Below are positions 37,925-46,943 of a stretch of DNA of 64,000 nucleotides, in pieces. The stretch's first letter is position 1; every line of letters begins with the position of its first letter. Source of the stretch: Moraxella catarrhalis. GTDB taxonomy: Bacteria > Pseudomonadota > Gammaproteobacteria > Pseudomonadales > Moraxellaceae. The notes beneath the pieces are model-generated. The model was not told the origin of the DNA. It saw only the letters and a list, made by a program, of their open reading frames with translations, and made no database searches. Where the stretch lies: positions 97,951 through 161,950 of the forward strand of contig NZ_LXHE01000017.1 of assembly GCF_001656295.1 (NCBI RefSeq), in the 5' to 3' direction. A program made the position numbers and the translations under genes.

Positions 37925-39516
37925 TATGACTCCTTATAAGAATTAATAGGTGTGATTAAGTGATCAGAACTTGGGTGCATACTGACATCTTCGATGATGG
38001 CACTGGCTGACCCATCTTTAAAAGTTATCTTAACTGACTGATTTTTTTGTAGCGTTTTGGCGCTTTGAATGATTTCATGGCTATGAGTGCTATTAACGAT
38101 TGCATAGCCTTTTTGGAGCATTCGACTTGGATGCTGAATCAAGATTAAGCTTTGTAAATGCCGACAGTCATGTTTGGCTTTTTGCAAATGATCAAACACG
38201 ATTTTATGCTGATTAAGATAAGTTTTTGTCGCATGTTTGGCTTGTAAGGTGATCGCTAAGCTTGATTTTTGGGTCTGAGCCAGTAGGGCGCTTAGTGCTA
38301 ATTTTTCTTGATGATAGCGAAACTTGGCGGTGCTTTTGATATGGCTAAGCTGATATATATTGTCTTTTTTTGCCATACTGATGGCATGTAAACTGCTTCT
38401 TTTTATTCGCTCAATTTGCCGTTGGCTGTTTGACTGCGCTGTCGCCAGACGCGTGTTGGCAAGTTTGCTCAAATGCTCCATCGTAGCCACCGCCTGACGC
38501 GTCATCTTGACCAGATGCGCTTCGATACCAAGGACAACTTTTGATGGCGTATCAAAACTGGTATGCGCCACTTCATCAAGAATCACGGAGTCGCGCTCAT
38601 GCCCAACGCCGACCCAGACGGGAATCGGGCATTCTGCCACCAAAGCCGCCAATTCAAAATTGTTCAGATACGCCAAATCACCAACCGCACCGCCGCCACG
38701 AATGATGACCAACAGATCCGGCAAAGTGTCATGTGCATTTTTAAAATTGCTTAAACTCTCAGAGATCGCAAGGCGTATCTCATCAGGGGCATGATTGCCT
38801 TGAAAAGTGGCATGATGATAGTGAAATTGGCAAGCGCCCGCCAAAGCGAGCCGATCAGCTTCAGCGCGAAAGTCACCCAAGCCTGCTGCCTTTTCAGGGG
38901 CGATCACGATGACATGACGAATATCAAACGGCATCGGATGTTGTTTGTTTAAATGAATCAGCCCTTCTTCAGCCAGTCGTTTTTTCATCTGCGCATAGGC
39001 AGCGGCGATCTCGCCTAGGGTATAGTTCGGATCAATATCGCTGATGTTTAGGCTAAAACCGTAATTGGTATGAAAACTGGCTGAGCACTTGACTAAGACT
39101 GAGACACCTGCTTGCAGGGTTTGACCAGTGATTTTCGCAAATTTGCCCATCACTGTCTTGGCACGAAATCGCCATAAAGTCGCGCGGCAGCTTGCGGTGA
39201 TCTGATCGGCATCATCGGTCTCAGCCAACTCAAAGTAATAATGACCGCCCTTGGTATTCATGGCGCGGATCTCGGCGCGTATCCAAACTTCATGGTCAAA
39301 ACTATCATCAATCACCATTTTGACCGCTGTCAAATAATCCGATAAAGACAGGTGAGTGCCCGCTAAATTGTTGTTATTTTCATCTGAAAGCTCTGCTTTG
39401 GCAAGCTGAGCTTCAAAACTTTCAGCAATTTGACGATGTTTATTTAATAGCGTTTCGGGGTCGGACGGGGCGGCGCCCAATGCTTCGGCGCGCTCTACGA
39501 TGGAGTCTTTTGGCAT
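37924..39516 (-). CDS. xseA: Exodeoxyribonuclease VII large subunit
   Basis: Catalytic subunit of ExoVII, a single-strand exonuclease. 530 residues: N-terminal OB fold from about residue 60 (LSLSDYLTAVKMVIDDSF, VWIRAEIRAM), the catalytic domain (RGGGAVGDLAYLNN, GVGHERDSVILDEVAHTSFDTPSK), then a long helical coiled-coil region and the C-terminal KGYAIV. Start: ATG 39516 chosen because a good promoter (39545-39573) and the ppk2 terminator lie between it and the upstream in-frame ATG at 39621. About 55 residues precede the OB fold, longer than in E. coli. The small subunit xseB is not in the window. Confidence 0.92.
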   Translation of the reverse strand: MPKDSIVERAEALGAAPSDPETLLNKHRQIAESFEAQLAKAELSDENNNNLAGTHLSLSDYLTAVKMVIDDSFDHEVWIRAEIRAMNTKGGHYYFELAETDDADQITASCRATLWRFRAKTVMGKFAKITGQTLQAGVSVLVKCSASFHTNYGFSLNISDIDPNYTLGEIAAAYAQMKKRLAEEGLIHLNKQHPMPFDIRHVIVIAPEKAAGLGDFRAEADRLALAGACQFHYHHATFQGNHAPDEIRLAISESLSNFKNAHDTLPDLLVIIRGGGAVGDLAYLNNFELAALVAECPIPVWVGVGHERDSVILDEVAHTSFDTPSKVVLGIEAHLVKMTRQAVATMEHLSKLANTRLATAQSNSQRQIERIKRSSLHAISMAKKDNIYQLSHIKSTAKFRYHQEKLALSALLAQTQKSSLAITLQAKHATKTYLNQHKIVFDHLQKAKHDCRHLQSLILIQHPSRMLQKGYAIVNSTHSHEIIQSAKTLQKNQSVKITFKDGSASAIIEDVSMHPSSDHLITPINSYKES

Positions 39517-39544
39517 AATTTTGGCGTGATTTAAGTGAGATAAT

Positions 39545-39573
39545 ATTGTAGCAAAGCCAAACCAAATTGGCAA
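39545..39573 (-). promoter_or_regulatory. Sigma-70 promoter of xseA
   Basis: Read on the minus strand: -35 TTGCCA (39573-39568), 17-bp spacer, -10 TACAAT (39550-39545). It would start transcription near 39538, about 20 bases before the ATG at 39516, and so decides the start of xseA. Confidence 0.7.
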
Positions 39574-39621
39574 TTTTAAGCTTTTTAGGCTTTTTAAGTG
39601 GTTTTGTTTGAATAAAGGCAT

Positions 39622-39653
39622 AAAAAATCGCCCAAACGAATTTGAGCGATTTT
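39622..39653 (-). terminator. ppk2 terminator with UUCG tetraloop
   Basis: Minus-strand stem AAAATCGCTCAAA / TTTGGGCGATTTT (one G-U pair) closed by a TTCG loop and followed by T residues. It lies 27 bases after the ppk2 stop. Confidence 0.88.
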
Positions 39654-39679
39654 AAAGCCAAAGAGCTTATTTTAAAGAC

Positions 39680-40864
39680 TTATTTAGCTGCAGTAGTTTT
39701 GTTGGCGGGTTTGCTGGCAGGTTTAATCGTTAAATTTACCGCTGCTCTGATGGGTAATTGAGTACCGACGGTCAAATCTGTGCGCTCATCCATCTCATAC
39801 AGCGCACCCGCACGACCAACGATCAAAGGATCAATATTGCCAATTTGAGAAGTGTCTTTATTTTCGTAGGTCAATTTATTAAGCACATAACGCATGGCGT
39901 TTAAGCGTGCACGTTTTTTACAGTCAGACTTGATCACAATCCAAGGCGCTTCTGCTGTATCGGTGTTAAAGAACATGGCTTCTTTGGCAAGTGTATAATC
40001 ATCCCATTTATTGAGCGATGCTTTGTCCACTGGTGAGAGTTTCCACTGTTTTAACGGATCGTTTTCGCGGCTAGCAAAACGCGCACGCTGCTCTTCACGG
40101 CTAACCGAAAACCAAAATTTCACCAAATGAATGCCAGATTCTACCAAATGCTTCTCAAACTCAGGCACTTGATGCATAAAAATACGATATTCTTCATCAG
40201 TACAAAAGCCCATGACGCGTTCTACAACAGCGCGGTTATACCAAGAGCGGTCAAACAAGACGATTTCGCCAGCGGTTGGCAGATGCTGTACATAGCGCTG
40301 AAAATACCACTGACCGCGTTCTTGTTCGGTTGGCTTTTCTAAAGCGACCACGCGCGCGCCACGCGGATTTAGATGCTCCATAAAGCGCTTAATGGTACCA
40401 CCTTTACCTGCGGCATCACGCCCTTCAAAGATGATGACAAGTTTTTGACCAGTAGTTTTGATGTGGTGTTGGAGTTTTAGAAGTTCAATTTGTAGCTTGT
40501 ATTTTTGGGCTTCGTAATTTTTGCGACTTAGGCGATATTTGTAGGGATAACCGCCTTCGCGCCAGTTGTCTGACAGCTGAGTGTCGCGTGATTTATCGGT
40601 ACGAACTTGGCTGATGACTTGAGTTGTGGGAAGATATTCTTTGAGCGCCTCACCAAATTCTGCCAACTCCTCAGGGGTAGCATGCTCAAGTAGATCTTCT
40701 AATTGACCCACAGTTTGAGCCATGATCACTTCGGCTTTTGACGGCTTTGGCTTAGCTTCTGTCGTAGTCGATGCTTTGGCGCGAGTCGATGTTGTTTTTT
40801 TGGGAGCAGTTGCGTCAGTCGTTGAACTTGTCGCAGCTGTCTTAGGCTTTGGGGTAGTTGTCAT
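39680..40864 (-). CDS. ppk2: Polyphosphate kinase 2
   Basis: Transfers phosphate from polyphosphate to a nucleoside diphosphate (or the reverse). 394 residues. The first 60 are a Thr/Ala/Lys-rich, probably disordered tail; the PPK2 domain (about 125-360) shows Walker A IFEGRDAAGKGGTIKRF, the lid/Walker B part VLFDRSWYNRAVVERVMGF, and FSVSREEQRARFASR. A C-terminal Lys/Pro/Ala-rich tail follows. Single-domain (class I type). Start ATG 40864 has an ideal AAGGAG 6 bases upstream. Single gene, divergent from tRNA-Leu. Confidence 0.93.
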   Translation of the reverse strand: MTTTPKPKTAATSSTTDATAPKKTTSTRAKASTTTEAKPKPSKAEVIMAQTVGQLEDLLEHATPEELAEFGEALKEYLPTTQVISQVRTDKSRDTQLSDNWREGGYPYKYRLSRKNYEAQKYKLQIELLKLQHHIKTTGQKLVIIFEGRDAAGKGGTIKRFMEHLNPRGARVVALEKPTEQERGQWYFQRYVQHLPTAGEIVLFDRSWYNRAVVERVMGFCTDEEYRIFMHQVPEFEKHLVESGIHLVKFWFSVSREEQRARFASRENDPLKQWKLSPVDKASLNKWDDYTLAKEAMFFNTDTAEAPWIVIKSDCKKRARLNAMRYVLNKLTYENKDTSQIGNIDPLIVGRAGALYEMDERTDLTVGTQLPIRAAVNLTIKPASKPANKTTAAK

Positions 40865-41078
40865 GAAAACTCCTTAGGTAAACAAATGAAAAACAACAAA
40901 AACCTTGCTATTAGTATGTTAGCATGTTAATACAATGTTATCAACTGTTAAGCTATTTGTAATATTGACTGACCATTTCACCATAACTGATGACAAGGTA
41001 TGGACAAGCTTATTTCTGGCTTAATATGAGCTTAAGCGGTTTAGATGACAATTTAAAGAAAAAAATTTATAAAAGTTG

Positions 41079-41106
41079 TTGACAGTGGTAAAAATATCGG
41101 TATAAT
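41079..41106 (+). promoter_or_regulatory. Sigma-70 promoter of tRNA-Leu
   Basis: Consensus -35 TTGACA (41079-41084), 16-bp spacer, consensus -10 TATAAT (41101-41106), 34 bases before the tRNA. The 275-base gap from ppk2 to the tRNA holds nothing else recognisable. Confidence 0.88.
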
Positions 41107-41139
41107 ACGCACTCATAGCCAAACAGGCTAACCATACAT

Positions 41140-41226
41140 GCCAGTGTGGTGAAATTGGTAGACACGACGGATTCAAAATCCGTTGCCCTTAAAAGCGTGT
41201 CGGTTCGAGTCCGACCACTGGTACCA
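41140..41226 (+). tRNA. tRNA-Leu, anticodon CAA
   Basis: 87 bases with the CCA end encoded. Acceptor GCCAGTG pairs with CACTGGT; D-loop region GTGGTGAAATTGGTAGACAC; anticodon stem CGGAT / ATCCG around loop TTCAAAA with anticodon CAA (codon UUG); a long variable arm (TGCCCTTAAAAGCGT) as in class II tRNAs; T-loop GGTTCGAGTCC. Own promoter before it and a terminator after it. Confidence 0.96.
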
Positions 41227-41234
41227 ATAAAATC

Positions 41235-41270
41235 AAAGACTTACAGCGAAAGTTGTAGGTCTTTTATTTT
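41235..41270 (+). terminator. tRNA-Leu terminator
   Basis: Stem AAAGACTTACA / TGTAGGTCTTT (one G-T pair) with an 8-base loop, then TTTTATTTT. Begins 9 bases after the tRNA. Confidence 0.85.
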
Positions 41271-41334
41271 GTCTTTTAATAACCAAAAAATAATAATAAC
41301 CACATAATAACCAACGTTAAGACTTTGTGTAGGC

Positions 41335-41365
41335 AAAAAACACCCCGTATGGGATACGTACGGGG
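41335..41365 (-). terminator. Minus-strand terminator behind a gene remnant
   Basis: Minus strand: CCCCGTA / TACGGGG stem with a 9-base loop followed by GTGTTTTTTG. No complete minus-strand gene ends here; only a short open tail (next entry) lies upstream of it, so it seems left over from a lost gene. Confidence 0.6.
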
Positions 41366-41406
41366 ATAGCTAATTCAGCAACCTGCGCCTGTGTATCGCC
41401 TGTCAT

Positions 41407-41499
41407 TTATCTTTTAGCAGCCATTGCTTTTCCAACCGCTTGGCTTAATTGTTTATCCGTTCTTACCACTTTAAGTCTTCGGTAAGATGAAACATGGAG
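41407..41499 (-). pseudogene. Possible C-terminal remnant of a lost gene next to tRNA-Leu
   Basis: A minus-strand frame without start codon ends at 41407 with RTDKQLSQAVGKAMAAKR, a basic helical tail, and is followed 42 bases later by a terminator hairpin. Upstream it runs into the start of the plus-strand gene at 41506, so at most 31 codons remain here. It may be the tail of a gene lost by deletion next to the tRNA, a common integration site; family not recognised. Low confidence. Confidence 0.25.
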
Positions 41500-41505
41500 G
41501 ATTTT

Positions 41506-41871
41506 ATGAAATTTGCAATCGCATTACTCTTATGCATCGGGGGTGTATCACTGTTATCACATGCACGCCCCAATCCCGATCAGATTGGGGTTTGTTATTT
41601 ATTTCAAGGCGATAGCTTGAAGAAAAAAGATGTATGTGTGATTTCTAGTGGTAGCGGTGCAGGTGGGTACTACATCAATTTATATTTGAATGGTAAACCA
41701 TACTTGTTTGAGTTTAGTCATGATGATATGGACTCAAGTAAAGGTAGCTACTCAAGAGATCCTTATTTTTATCAAAAATTAAAGGATGAAACGCAAGATT
41801 ATGTAGATTCCGAAGAGTCAATCTACTGTTTTAAGCATAAGCCTTATGATATTTGTTATAAAATGCCGTAA
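41506..41871 (+). CDS. Small secreted hypothetical protein with four cysteines
   Basis: 121 residues: signal peptide about 1-20 (ALLLCIGGVSLLSHA), mature part about 100 residues with four Cys in two groups (GVCYLF, DVCVIS, and IYCFKHK, DICYKMP), suggesting two disulfide bonds in the periplasm or outside. The central part is rich in Tyr, Ser, Gly and Asp. I recognise no family. Start: ATG 41506, 5 bases after GGAGG; the earlier ATG at 41494 overlaps that site. Stands alone and is ended by the hairpin at 41925. Confidence 0.75.
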   Translation: MKFAIALLLCIGGVSLLSHARPNPDQIGVCYLFQGDSLKKKDVCVISSGSGAGGYYINLYLNGKPYLFEFSHDDMDSSKGSYSRDPYFYQKLKDETQDYVDSEESIYCFKHKPYDICYKMP

Positions 41872-41924
41872 TTAATACTCATCATTTAGTCAAGGTAACT
41901 AATAGCTTCAAATAAGGTCTATTT

Positions 41925-41957
41925 AAATGGCATGCATGTGGTGCAATGCCATTTTTT
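41925..41957. terminator. Terminator after the small secreted protein gene
   Basis: Stem AAATGGCAT / ATGCCATTT with a 12-base loop and a following T run; also lies 22 bases past the end of the convergent ABC permease gene and could serve both. Confidence 0.8.
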
Positions 41958-41978
41958 ACTAATTGACACTTAAAAAAC

Positions 41979-43091
41979 TTAACCCACTTTGGTGCTCTTA
42001 GTTTTGAGTCGCAGCCGCCAAAACGCTATGCTCAAACAAACCGCCGCCACGCTCGCCAAATACACCATTTTTTGCCACACATCTTGGGTGGGTACGCCCA
42101 TTTGATTAAGCTGCACAAACATTTGTACGCCTTGCGTGGTAGGTAGGGCATGGGCGATGGCTTGTACAAATTTTGGCATTGCGATCAAAGGATAAGCAAG
42201 TCCTGTCAGCATAAATAATGGCACAGAAGTAAAAATCAGCAACACGCCCACTTTTTCGCTACCATTGACCCACGATGCGATCAATAAAGCTATGCCGATT
42301 GCGCAGCTGACAAAGATGGGTACACCAAGCATCATCCCCCAAAAGTTGCCACCCCTGGGATAATCGTGCCACCAAAAAGCAAAGCCAAATAAATAAAAAC
42401 ACGACAAACAGCCGATGGTCAGCGCCACAGCATAAATCGCTAAAAAATCAGAGACGGTTGCACGCCATCGTCGCTGGCGATAGCCCGCCACCAGCATGGC
42501 AAGACCAAGTACAACTGTCTGGTGCACGATCAGCGGTGCCACCGCAGGAAAAATATAGCTGCCATAGCCCGATAAAGGATTAAATAATGCGCTGGTATGA
42601 ATAATCTGTGGTATGGGCTTATGCCTGGTTTGGGTGACTTGTCCTAGCTCATCAATGATGGTCGCCTGTAGCGATGACACCAAGCCTGCACCGATGTTTT
42701 GAATACGCAAAAAGTACGCCGAACTAAGATAAAGTCCAACACCGCCTGTTTCGCCGTGGTGAATGCTTTGGCTAAGATTATAAGGCAGCAACAAAATGCC
42801 ATCTGCTTGCCCAGATTGCACCATGCTTTGAGCGTCATTAAAGCTGTCAGTGATCGCCAAAACGTGTATATTTGGCGTATGGCTCGCGGTATGGATGATG
42901 GCTTGGGTCAGCGGACTTCTCTCTTCGTCGACGATGATGATAGGTAGGTCGGCAGGGCGTTCAGCCTGATAAGCAAAAGGATAAAAAAAACTATAAAACA
43001 CCACCGACAGCACCATGGTCAAAAAAATGGATCGGTCTTTGACAATGTCTAGCCAAATGCTGGCATACTTTTTGATAAAGCGCATCATCAC
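41979..43091 (-). CDS. ABC-2 type transporter permease, second of pair
   Basis: 370 residues with the ABC-2 permease (YhhJ/YbhR-like) layout: one N-terminal helix (about 20-40), a large periplasmic domain of about 130 residues (LPIIIVDEERSPLTQAI, the usual VDxDxS-like entry), then five helices in the second half, including PLSGYGSYIFPAVAPLIV and LTGLAYPLIAMPKFVQAIAHALPTT. Such proteins export drugs or other small molecules with an HlyD-like adaptor and TolC. It overlaps the first permease by 4 bases and is last in the tolC-hlyD-permease-permease operon. No ATPase domain or gene is present. Confidence 0.85.
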   Translation of the reverse strand: MMMRFIKKYASIWLDIVKDRSIFLTMVLSVVFYSFFYPFAYQAERPADLPIIIVDEERSPLTQAIIHTASHTPNIHVLAITDSFNDAQSMVQSGQADGILLLPYNLSQSIHHGETGGVGLYLSSAYFLRIQNIGAGLVSSLQATIIDELGQVTQTRHKPIPQIIHTSALFNPLSGYGSYIFPAVAPLIVHQTVVLGLAMLVAGYRQRRWRATVSDFLAIYAVALTIGCLSCFYLFGFAFWWHDYPRGGNFWGMMLGVPIFVSCAIGIALLIASWVNGSEKVGVLLIFTSVPLFMLTGLAYPLIAMPKFVQAIAHALPTTQGVQMFVQLNQMGVPTQDVWQKMVYLASVAAVCLSIAFWRLRLKTKSTKVG

Positions 43092-44269
43092 TCCTTGTCC
43101 AAACCAAGTGGTCGGCTTGCTAATGAGTGGTGGCGGTGCACAATAAAGACACTGATCGCACCAAAAATCAGCACAAATATCAGCAGGGATTTAAGGTTTG
43201 GTAGGCTGATACTCACTGGGCTGCCAATTACCCACTGCTCGACCTGCAAGCGCGCAAAGGGTGTAAAAGGGATAATTTCTGACCAAAACTGGGTAAATCC
43301 AGGCGCGTTGTTTAATGGCAGCGTCACACCTGCAAAACTCATCGATGAACCGCCATAGACGGCTAAAACGCCATAGCTTTTATTGACATCTTGGGTTCTT
43401 AGCACGACCATTGCACCAAATAGGGCATAAGCAATATAAAACAGCAGCTGACCAATGATAAGCACAAATAGTGAACCTGCCACAAACCAACCGCGTACGC
43501 CTACCAGCCACGCCTGCCACAACCAATGCCAAAGGCTGATAATCAGCACATAAACCCACAGCTTGCCAAACAAGGCGCCCACAGGTGATTTTTGTAGCCA
43601 TTCGTGTGTTGTTCGCTCGCGAAATTCTTGACCGATGGCATTTGCCACCAAGCAGCACAGCAGCAAATGCAGCACCGCTGGCACCAAAAACGGCTCCAAG
43701 AAAAATTCATAACTTAAATTGGGATTAAATAGCACAGATACTTTGATATGCGGCACATCGACAGGCAGGTGGGGTAATACGCCGTTCAGATGCTCGGTTT
43801 TGACAAATTCAGCGATAGCCCCTTTGGTGCTACTAGATAAAGCCGATGACACAGCGCTGCCAATGCTAAAAAAAGACTGGTTATAAGCGATGTGGATGCC
43901 AGTGTTCTCACCGCGCACCAGTCGGCTCTGAGCGCCGCTAGGAATATGAATATATCCCCCAACTTCCAAGCGATTGATGGCATGGTGCGCATCTTGTATA
44001 TCGGTTGAGCTAAGCGCAATATGCACAGCTTCATTATGGCTGATACGATGATGGATCAAACTGCTCAAGGTGCTATGATCTTCATCAATCAGTGCCACAG
44101 GCAGATGATGCGCCTTCCCATGATAAAACATCGCCCCAAACAGCACAATGATCATCAAAGGAATTGCCATCACCATCACCAAGTCAAATCGGCTGCGTGA
44201 TAAGCGGTCAAGCTCACGCCCAAACGCATGACAAAAAGCACGGATAAAGCGAGTAGGATCGATTGCCAT
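43088..44269 (-). CDS. ABC-2 type transporter permease, first of pair
   Basis: 393 residues, same layout as its neighbour: N-terminal helix (about 28-48, LVMVMAIPLMIIVLFGAMF), periplasmic domain beginning LPVALIDEDHSTLSSLI, and five C-terminal helices with FNPNLSYEFFLEPFLVPAVLH and PLNNAPGFTQFWSEIIPFTPFARL. Pairs of such half-size permeases form a heterodimer. The upstream HlyD-like gene ends 23 bases before it; the second permease overlaps it. The nucleotide-binding subunit must come from elsewhere. Confidence 0.85.
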   Translation of the reverse strand: MAIDPTRFIRAFCHAFGRELDRLSRSRFDLVMVMAIPLMIIVLFGAMFYHGKAHHLPVALIDEDHSTLSSLIHHRISHNEAVHIALSSTDIQDAHHAINRLEVGGYIHIPSGAQSRLVRGENTGIHIAYNQSFFSIGSAVSSALSSSTKGAIAEFVKTEHLNGVLPHLPVDVPHIKVSVLFNPNLSYEFFLEPFLVPAVLHLLLCCLVANAIGQEFRERTTHEWLQKSPVGALFGKLWVYVLIISLWHWLWQAWLVGVRGWFVAGSLFVLIIGQLLFYIAYALFGAMVVLRTQDVNKSYGVLAVYGGSSMSFAGVTLPLNNAPGFTQFWSEIIPFTPFARLQVEQWVIGSPVSISLPNLKSLLIFVLIFGAISVFIVHRHHSLASRPLGLDKE

Positions 44270-44292
44270 GACAAATACCCTGATCTGATAAT

Positions 44293-45450
44293 TTAAGGTG
44301 TCACAGTAATGTCAAATACCACACTCATACCTACTTTTAAGCCTTCAATGGGTGCGATTGGCTCAAGTTTGGCTTTAAAGCTATGTATATCATAGCCGCC
44401 GGTTTGTCTGGTATTTTTGATGGTGGCAAATTCGCCTTCAGCATCAGTATGTACGATTTTGAAATCGGCGCTTTTATTGAGCGCAGGTATAAAACCGGTC
44501 AGCTTGGGCAAAGCTTGCACATGGCTGTATTGATCTTCTTGGATATTGATGCTAATGGTAGGGTGATTGTCAAGCAGGCTCATCACAGGCACCGCTGGCA
44601 TGATCAGCTCGGTGGTTTGGGCATAGATTTTTGAGACTGTACCATCAATGGGCGCATAAAGCATGGTTTCGGCTTCCAAAGCATTGGCTTCGGCAACCGC
44701 CGCTCGCGCGATTTGGACTTGGGCGTCGGCAGACGATTTTAATTCATCGGTGCGGCCACGCTCAGCTTTTAGGTATTGCTGATGCGCTGCATGGGCGATT
44801 TGAGCAGATGACCGATGCGCAGCTTGCATTTCATCGCGGCGCTGACGCGAGATGACGCCTTCTTGATACAGATAATCGCTGCGACGGAAAGTATCGGCTG
44901 CCAAAGCCGCCTGAGCTTCTGCACTTTGCCAATTGGCATACAGCGTATCGACATTTTCTTGTCTTGCACCACGATCAGTTGAAGCTTGGAAGGCAAGGGC
45001 GGACTGTAGCATGGCAGCGGCTTGCTGTTTTTTGGCTTCGATTTCAGGGCTGCTTAGCTCAACCAAAGGATCACCTGCTTTGACTGTTTGACCTTCTTTG
45101 ACATAGATGGTATCGATACGGCTGGGCAGTTTGGTGCTGATATTTACCGTTTCGCCCTCGACGCGTCCTTGGATGCTAAATGTGGTCGGTTTGGCAATTT
45201 TTTGTCTGACGCTACCGATTAAGCCTGATTTTGAGTCATCGGTATTCAGCTGATTATTACCTGTAGGCGTACTATGCTTGGTATCATAGCTTTGCATCAG
45301 CCCAAAAATTATCACGCCCAATACCGCACCAATCAGCACCAACAGCAGCTTGGCAGCGATACGCTTTCGCTGATCAGCGGTCAGAGCAGATTTCTTTTTT
45401 GGGTAGCCAGTCTCAGCGCTTTGCTTTTTGTCATCAATGTTATCAGTCAT
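44293..45450 (-). CDS. HlyD family periplasmic adaptor subunit
   Basis: 385 residues. A Lys-rich cytoplasmic N-terminus, one membrane helix (about 32-50, LLLVLIGAVLGVIIFGL), then the membrane-fusion fold: barrel-sandwich half (RIDTIYVKEGQTVKAGDPLVEL), an alpha-hairpin with many Ala/Gln (about 135-245, LYQEGVISRQRRDEM), and the returning half with LYAPIDGTVSKIY. It links the inner-membrane permeases to the TolC-like channel encoded 68 bases upstream. Substrate not predictable. Confidence 0.9.
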   Translation of the reverse strand: MTDNIDDKKQSAETGYPKKKSALTADQRKRIAAKLLLVLIGAVLGVIIFGLMQSYDTKHSTPTGNNQLNTDDSKSGLIGSVRQKIAKPTTFSIQGRVEGETVNISTKLPSRIDTIYVKEGQTVKAGDPLVELSSPEIEAKKQQAAAMLQSALAFQASTDRGARQENVDTLYANWQSAEAQAALAADTFRRSDYLYQEGVISRQRRDEMQAAHRSSAQIAHAAHQQYLKAERGRTDELKSSADAQVQIARAAVAEANALEAETMLYAPIDGTVSKIYAQTTELIMPAVPVMSLLDNHPTISINIQEDQYSHVQALPKLTGFIPALNKSADFKIVHTDAEGEFATIKNTRQTGGYDIHSFKAKLEPIAPIEGLKVGMSVVFDITVTP

Positions 45451-45518
45451 AGATGTTGTCTGTGGTTAATGTGTTAAATTGTCTAATGATTTGGTTTATA
45501 AGCTACTGATTTGATCAA

Positions 45519-46943
45519 TCACAGTCGATGCGCATCAGGCAAATACAGATGGCTATAAAATTCATCAATCGATCCCGTATGGTGCAGCAGTGTCGCCAAC
45601 GCCAAGATATATCGATACGCATTGAGTGCCGTTTCACTTTCGATCTGCGATAAAGCAGTCTGCGCATCGACCACATTGGTCACTGTCCCAAATCCTTCCT
45701 GAAAAGATAAGGTTTGGATGCGCAAGTTTTCTTCGGCAGCTTGACGATTTTGCTGAAGTAGGGCGTGTGTGCTTTGTGCAAGTGCCATCTCACCATAGGC
45801 GGTATGCATGGTGGTTGTAATATGCTGATTCACACGATCGCGACCTGATTGAGCTGCTTGTTTTTGTAGATGCGCTGCTTGGACTTGTTTATCGCGATCG
45901 ATCCCTGAGAACAAATTATACTGAACTGTCACCCCGGCAAACCAGTCCGGCTCATCATCCAAAGTATAACGAGCGACTGCGGCGACCTTGGGTTTTTTGG
46001 TGGATTGTCTGAGCGCGATATTGGCATCAGCAAGACGAATATCGGCTTCAAGTTTTTGATTTAATGGCGCATTTTGGGAAGCGCTGACTAAGGCTTGCCA
46101 ATCAGGGCGCTCTTTGGTGTTGATAAATAGCGGCGTGCTAAGCCTATCAAGCCGAGACAAACCAAGCAATGATTCAAGCTCATAAATGCTGTTTTGATGC
46201 TGATTTTGGGCGGCTTGATGCAGCCTTTGAACTTGGTTACGCGCCACTTCAAACTGCATACGCTGCCCACGACTGATAAAGCCTTGTTGCTCTAGTTTAT
46301 AAGCGTTATTCACATGCAGCTGCATGGCGTTGAGCATTTTTTGTTGGGAAGTGGTCAGCTGCTCTTGCAGCTTTACATTAAAATAGTGGCGGATTAAGTT
46401 AAGTTTTGCCAAAGAAGTTTGATCTTGTAGCCCAAATTCGCCGCGCTCTGCTTGTAAATTGGCGATATTTTTGGCGCTGCTGATTAATCCGCCTGTATAA
46501 ATTGGCATAATGGCAGAGATACTCGGCGTGACGCCATCATGGCGCAGCCTGATATCTTGATGACTGGGCAGGCGATCAATGGCGCTTTGGGTGCCAGCAT
46601 GCAAGGTGTCTAGTAAGCTTGATGGCGCATTATCAAAGCGATGGTCAAAATGCGCGTTGATGCGCTCAGCCGTCTGCTCTTTGATATTATCTAAAGGAAT
46701 GCTGCTATTTTGGTGTAGTGTAAAGGCGTGTACATTGAGCGACACCCTAGGATAGTGTAATTTTTGTAGTGATTCTGCTTGCAAGACATCGGCTTGATAC
46801 AAAGCATTGCTTGCTTGAATGGTAGGGCTGTTGCTCATGAGCTGTTTTTGGGCATCAAGCAAGCTATAGTCGGCATAAGCCTGCTGGCTCAATAATAAGC
46901 CCAAAAGTAGTAAATAAGGCATTTTCATAATAAAAGCAAACAA
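45519..46943 (-). CDS. TolC family outer membrane efflux protein
   Basis: 474 residues: signal peptide about 1-24 (LLLLGLLLSQQAYA), then the duplicated TolC fold with long helices rich in Gln, Ala and Leu (LLDAQKQLMSNSPTIQASNALYQADVLQAESLQKL), RYTLDDEPDWFAGVTVQYNLFSG and LRIQTLSFQEGFGTVTNVVDAQTALSQIE, the OEP signature. It forms the outer-membrane channel of the type I-like exporter encoded downstream and is the first gene of the operon. Confidence 0.9.
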   Translation of the reverse strand: MFAFIMKMPYLLLLGLLLSQQAYADYSLLDAQKQLMSNSPTIQASNALYQADVLQAESLQKLHYPRVSLNVHAFTLHQNSSIPLDNIKEQTAERINAHFDHRFDNAPSSLLDTLHAGTQSAIDRLPSHQDIRLRHDGVTPSISAIMPIYTGGLISSAKNIANLQAERGEFGLQDQTSLAKLNLIRHYFNVKLQEQLTTSQQKMLNAMQLHVNNAYKLEQQGFISRGQRMQFEVARNQVQRLHQAAQNQHQNSIYELESLLGLSRLDRLSTPLFINTKERPDWQALVSASQNAPLNQKLEADIRLADANIALRQSTKKPKVAAVARYTLDDEPDWFAGVTVQYNLFSGIDRDKQVQAAHLQKQAAQSGRDRVNQHITTTMHTAYGEMALAQSTHALLQQNRQAAEENLRIQTLSFQEGFGTVTNVVDAQTALSQIESETALNAYRYILALATLLHHTGSIDEFYSHLYLPDAHRL

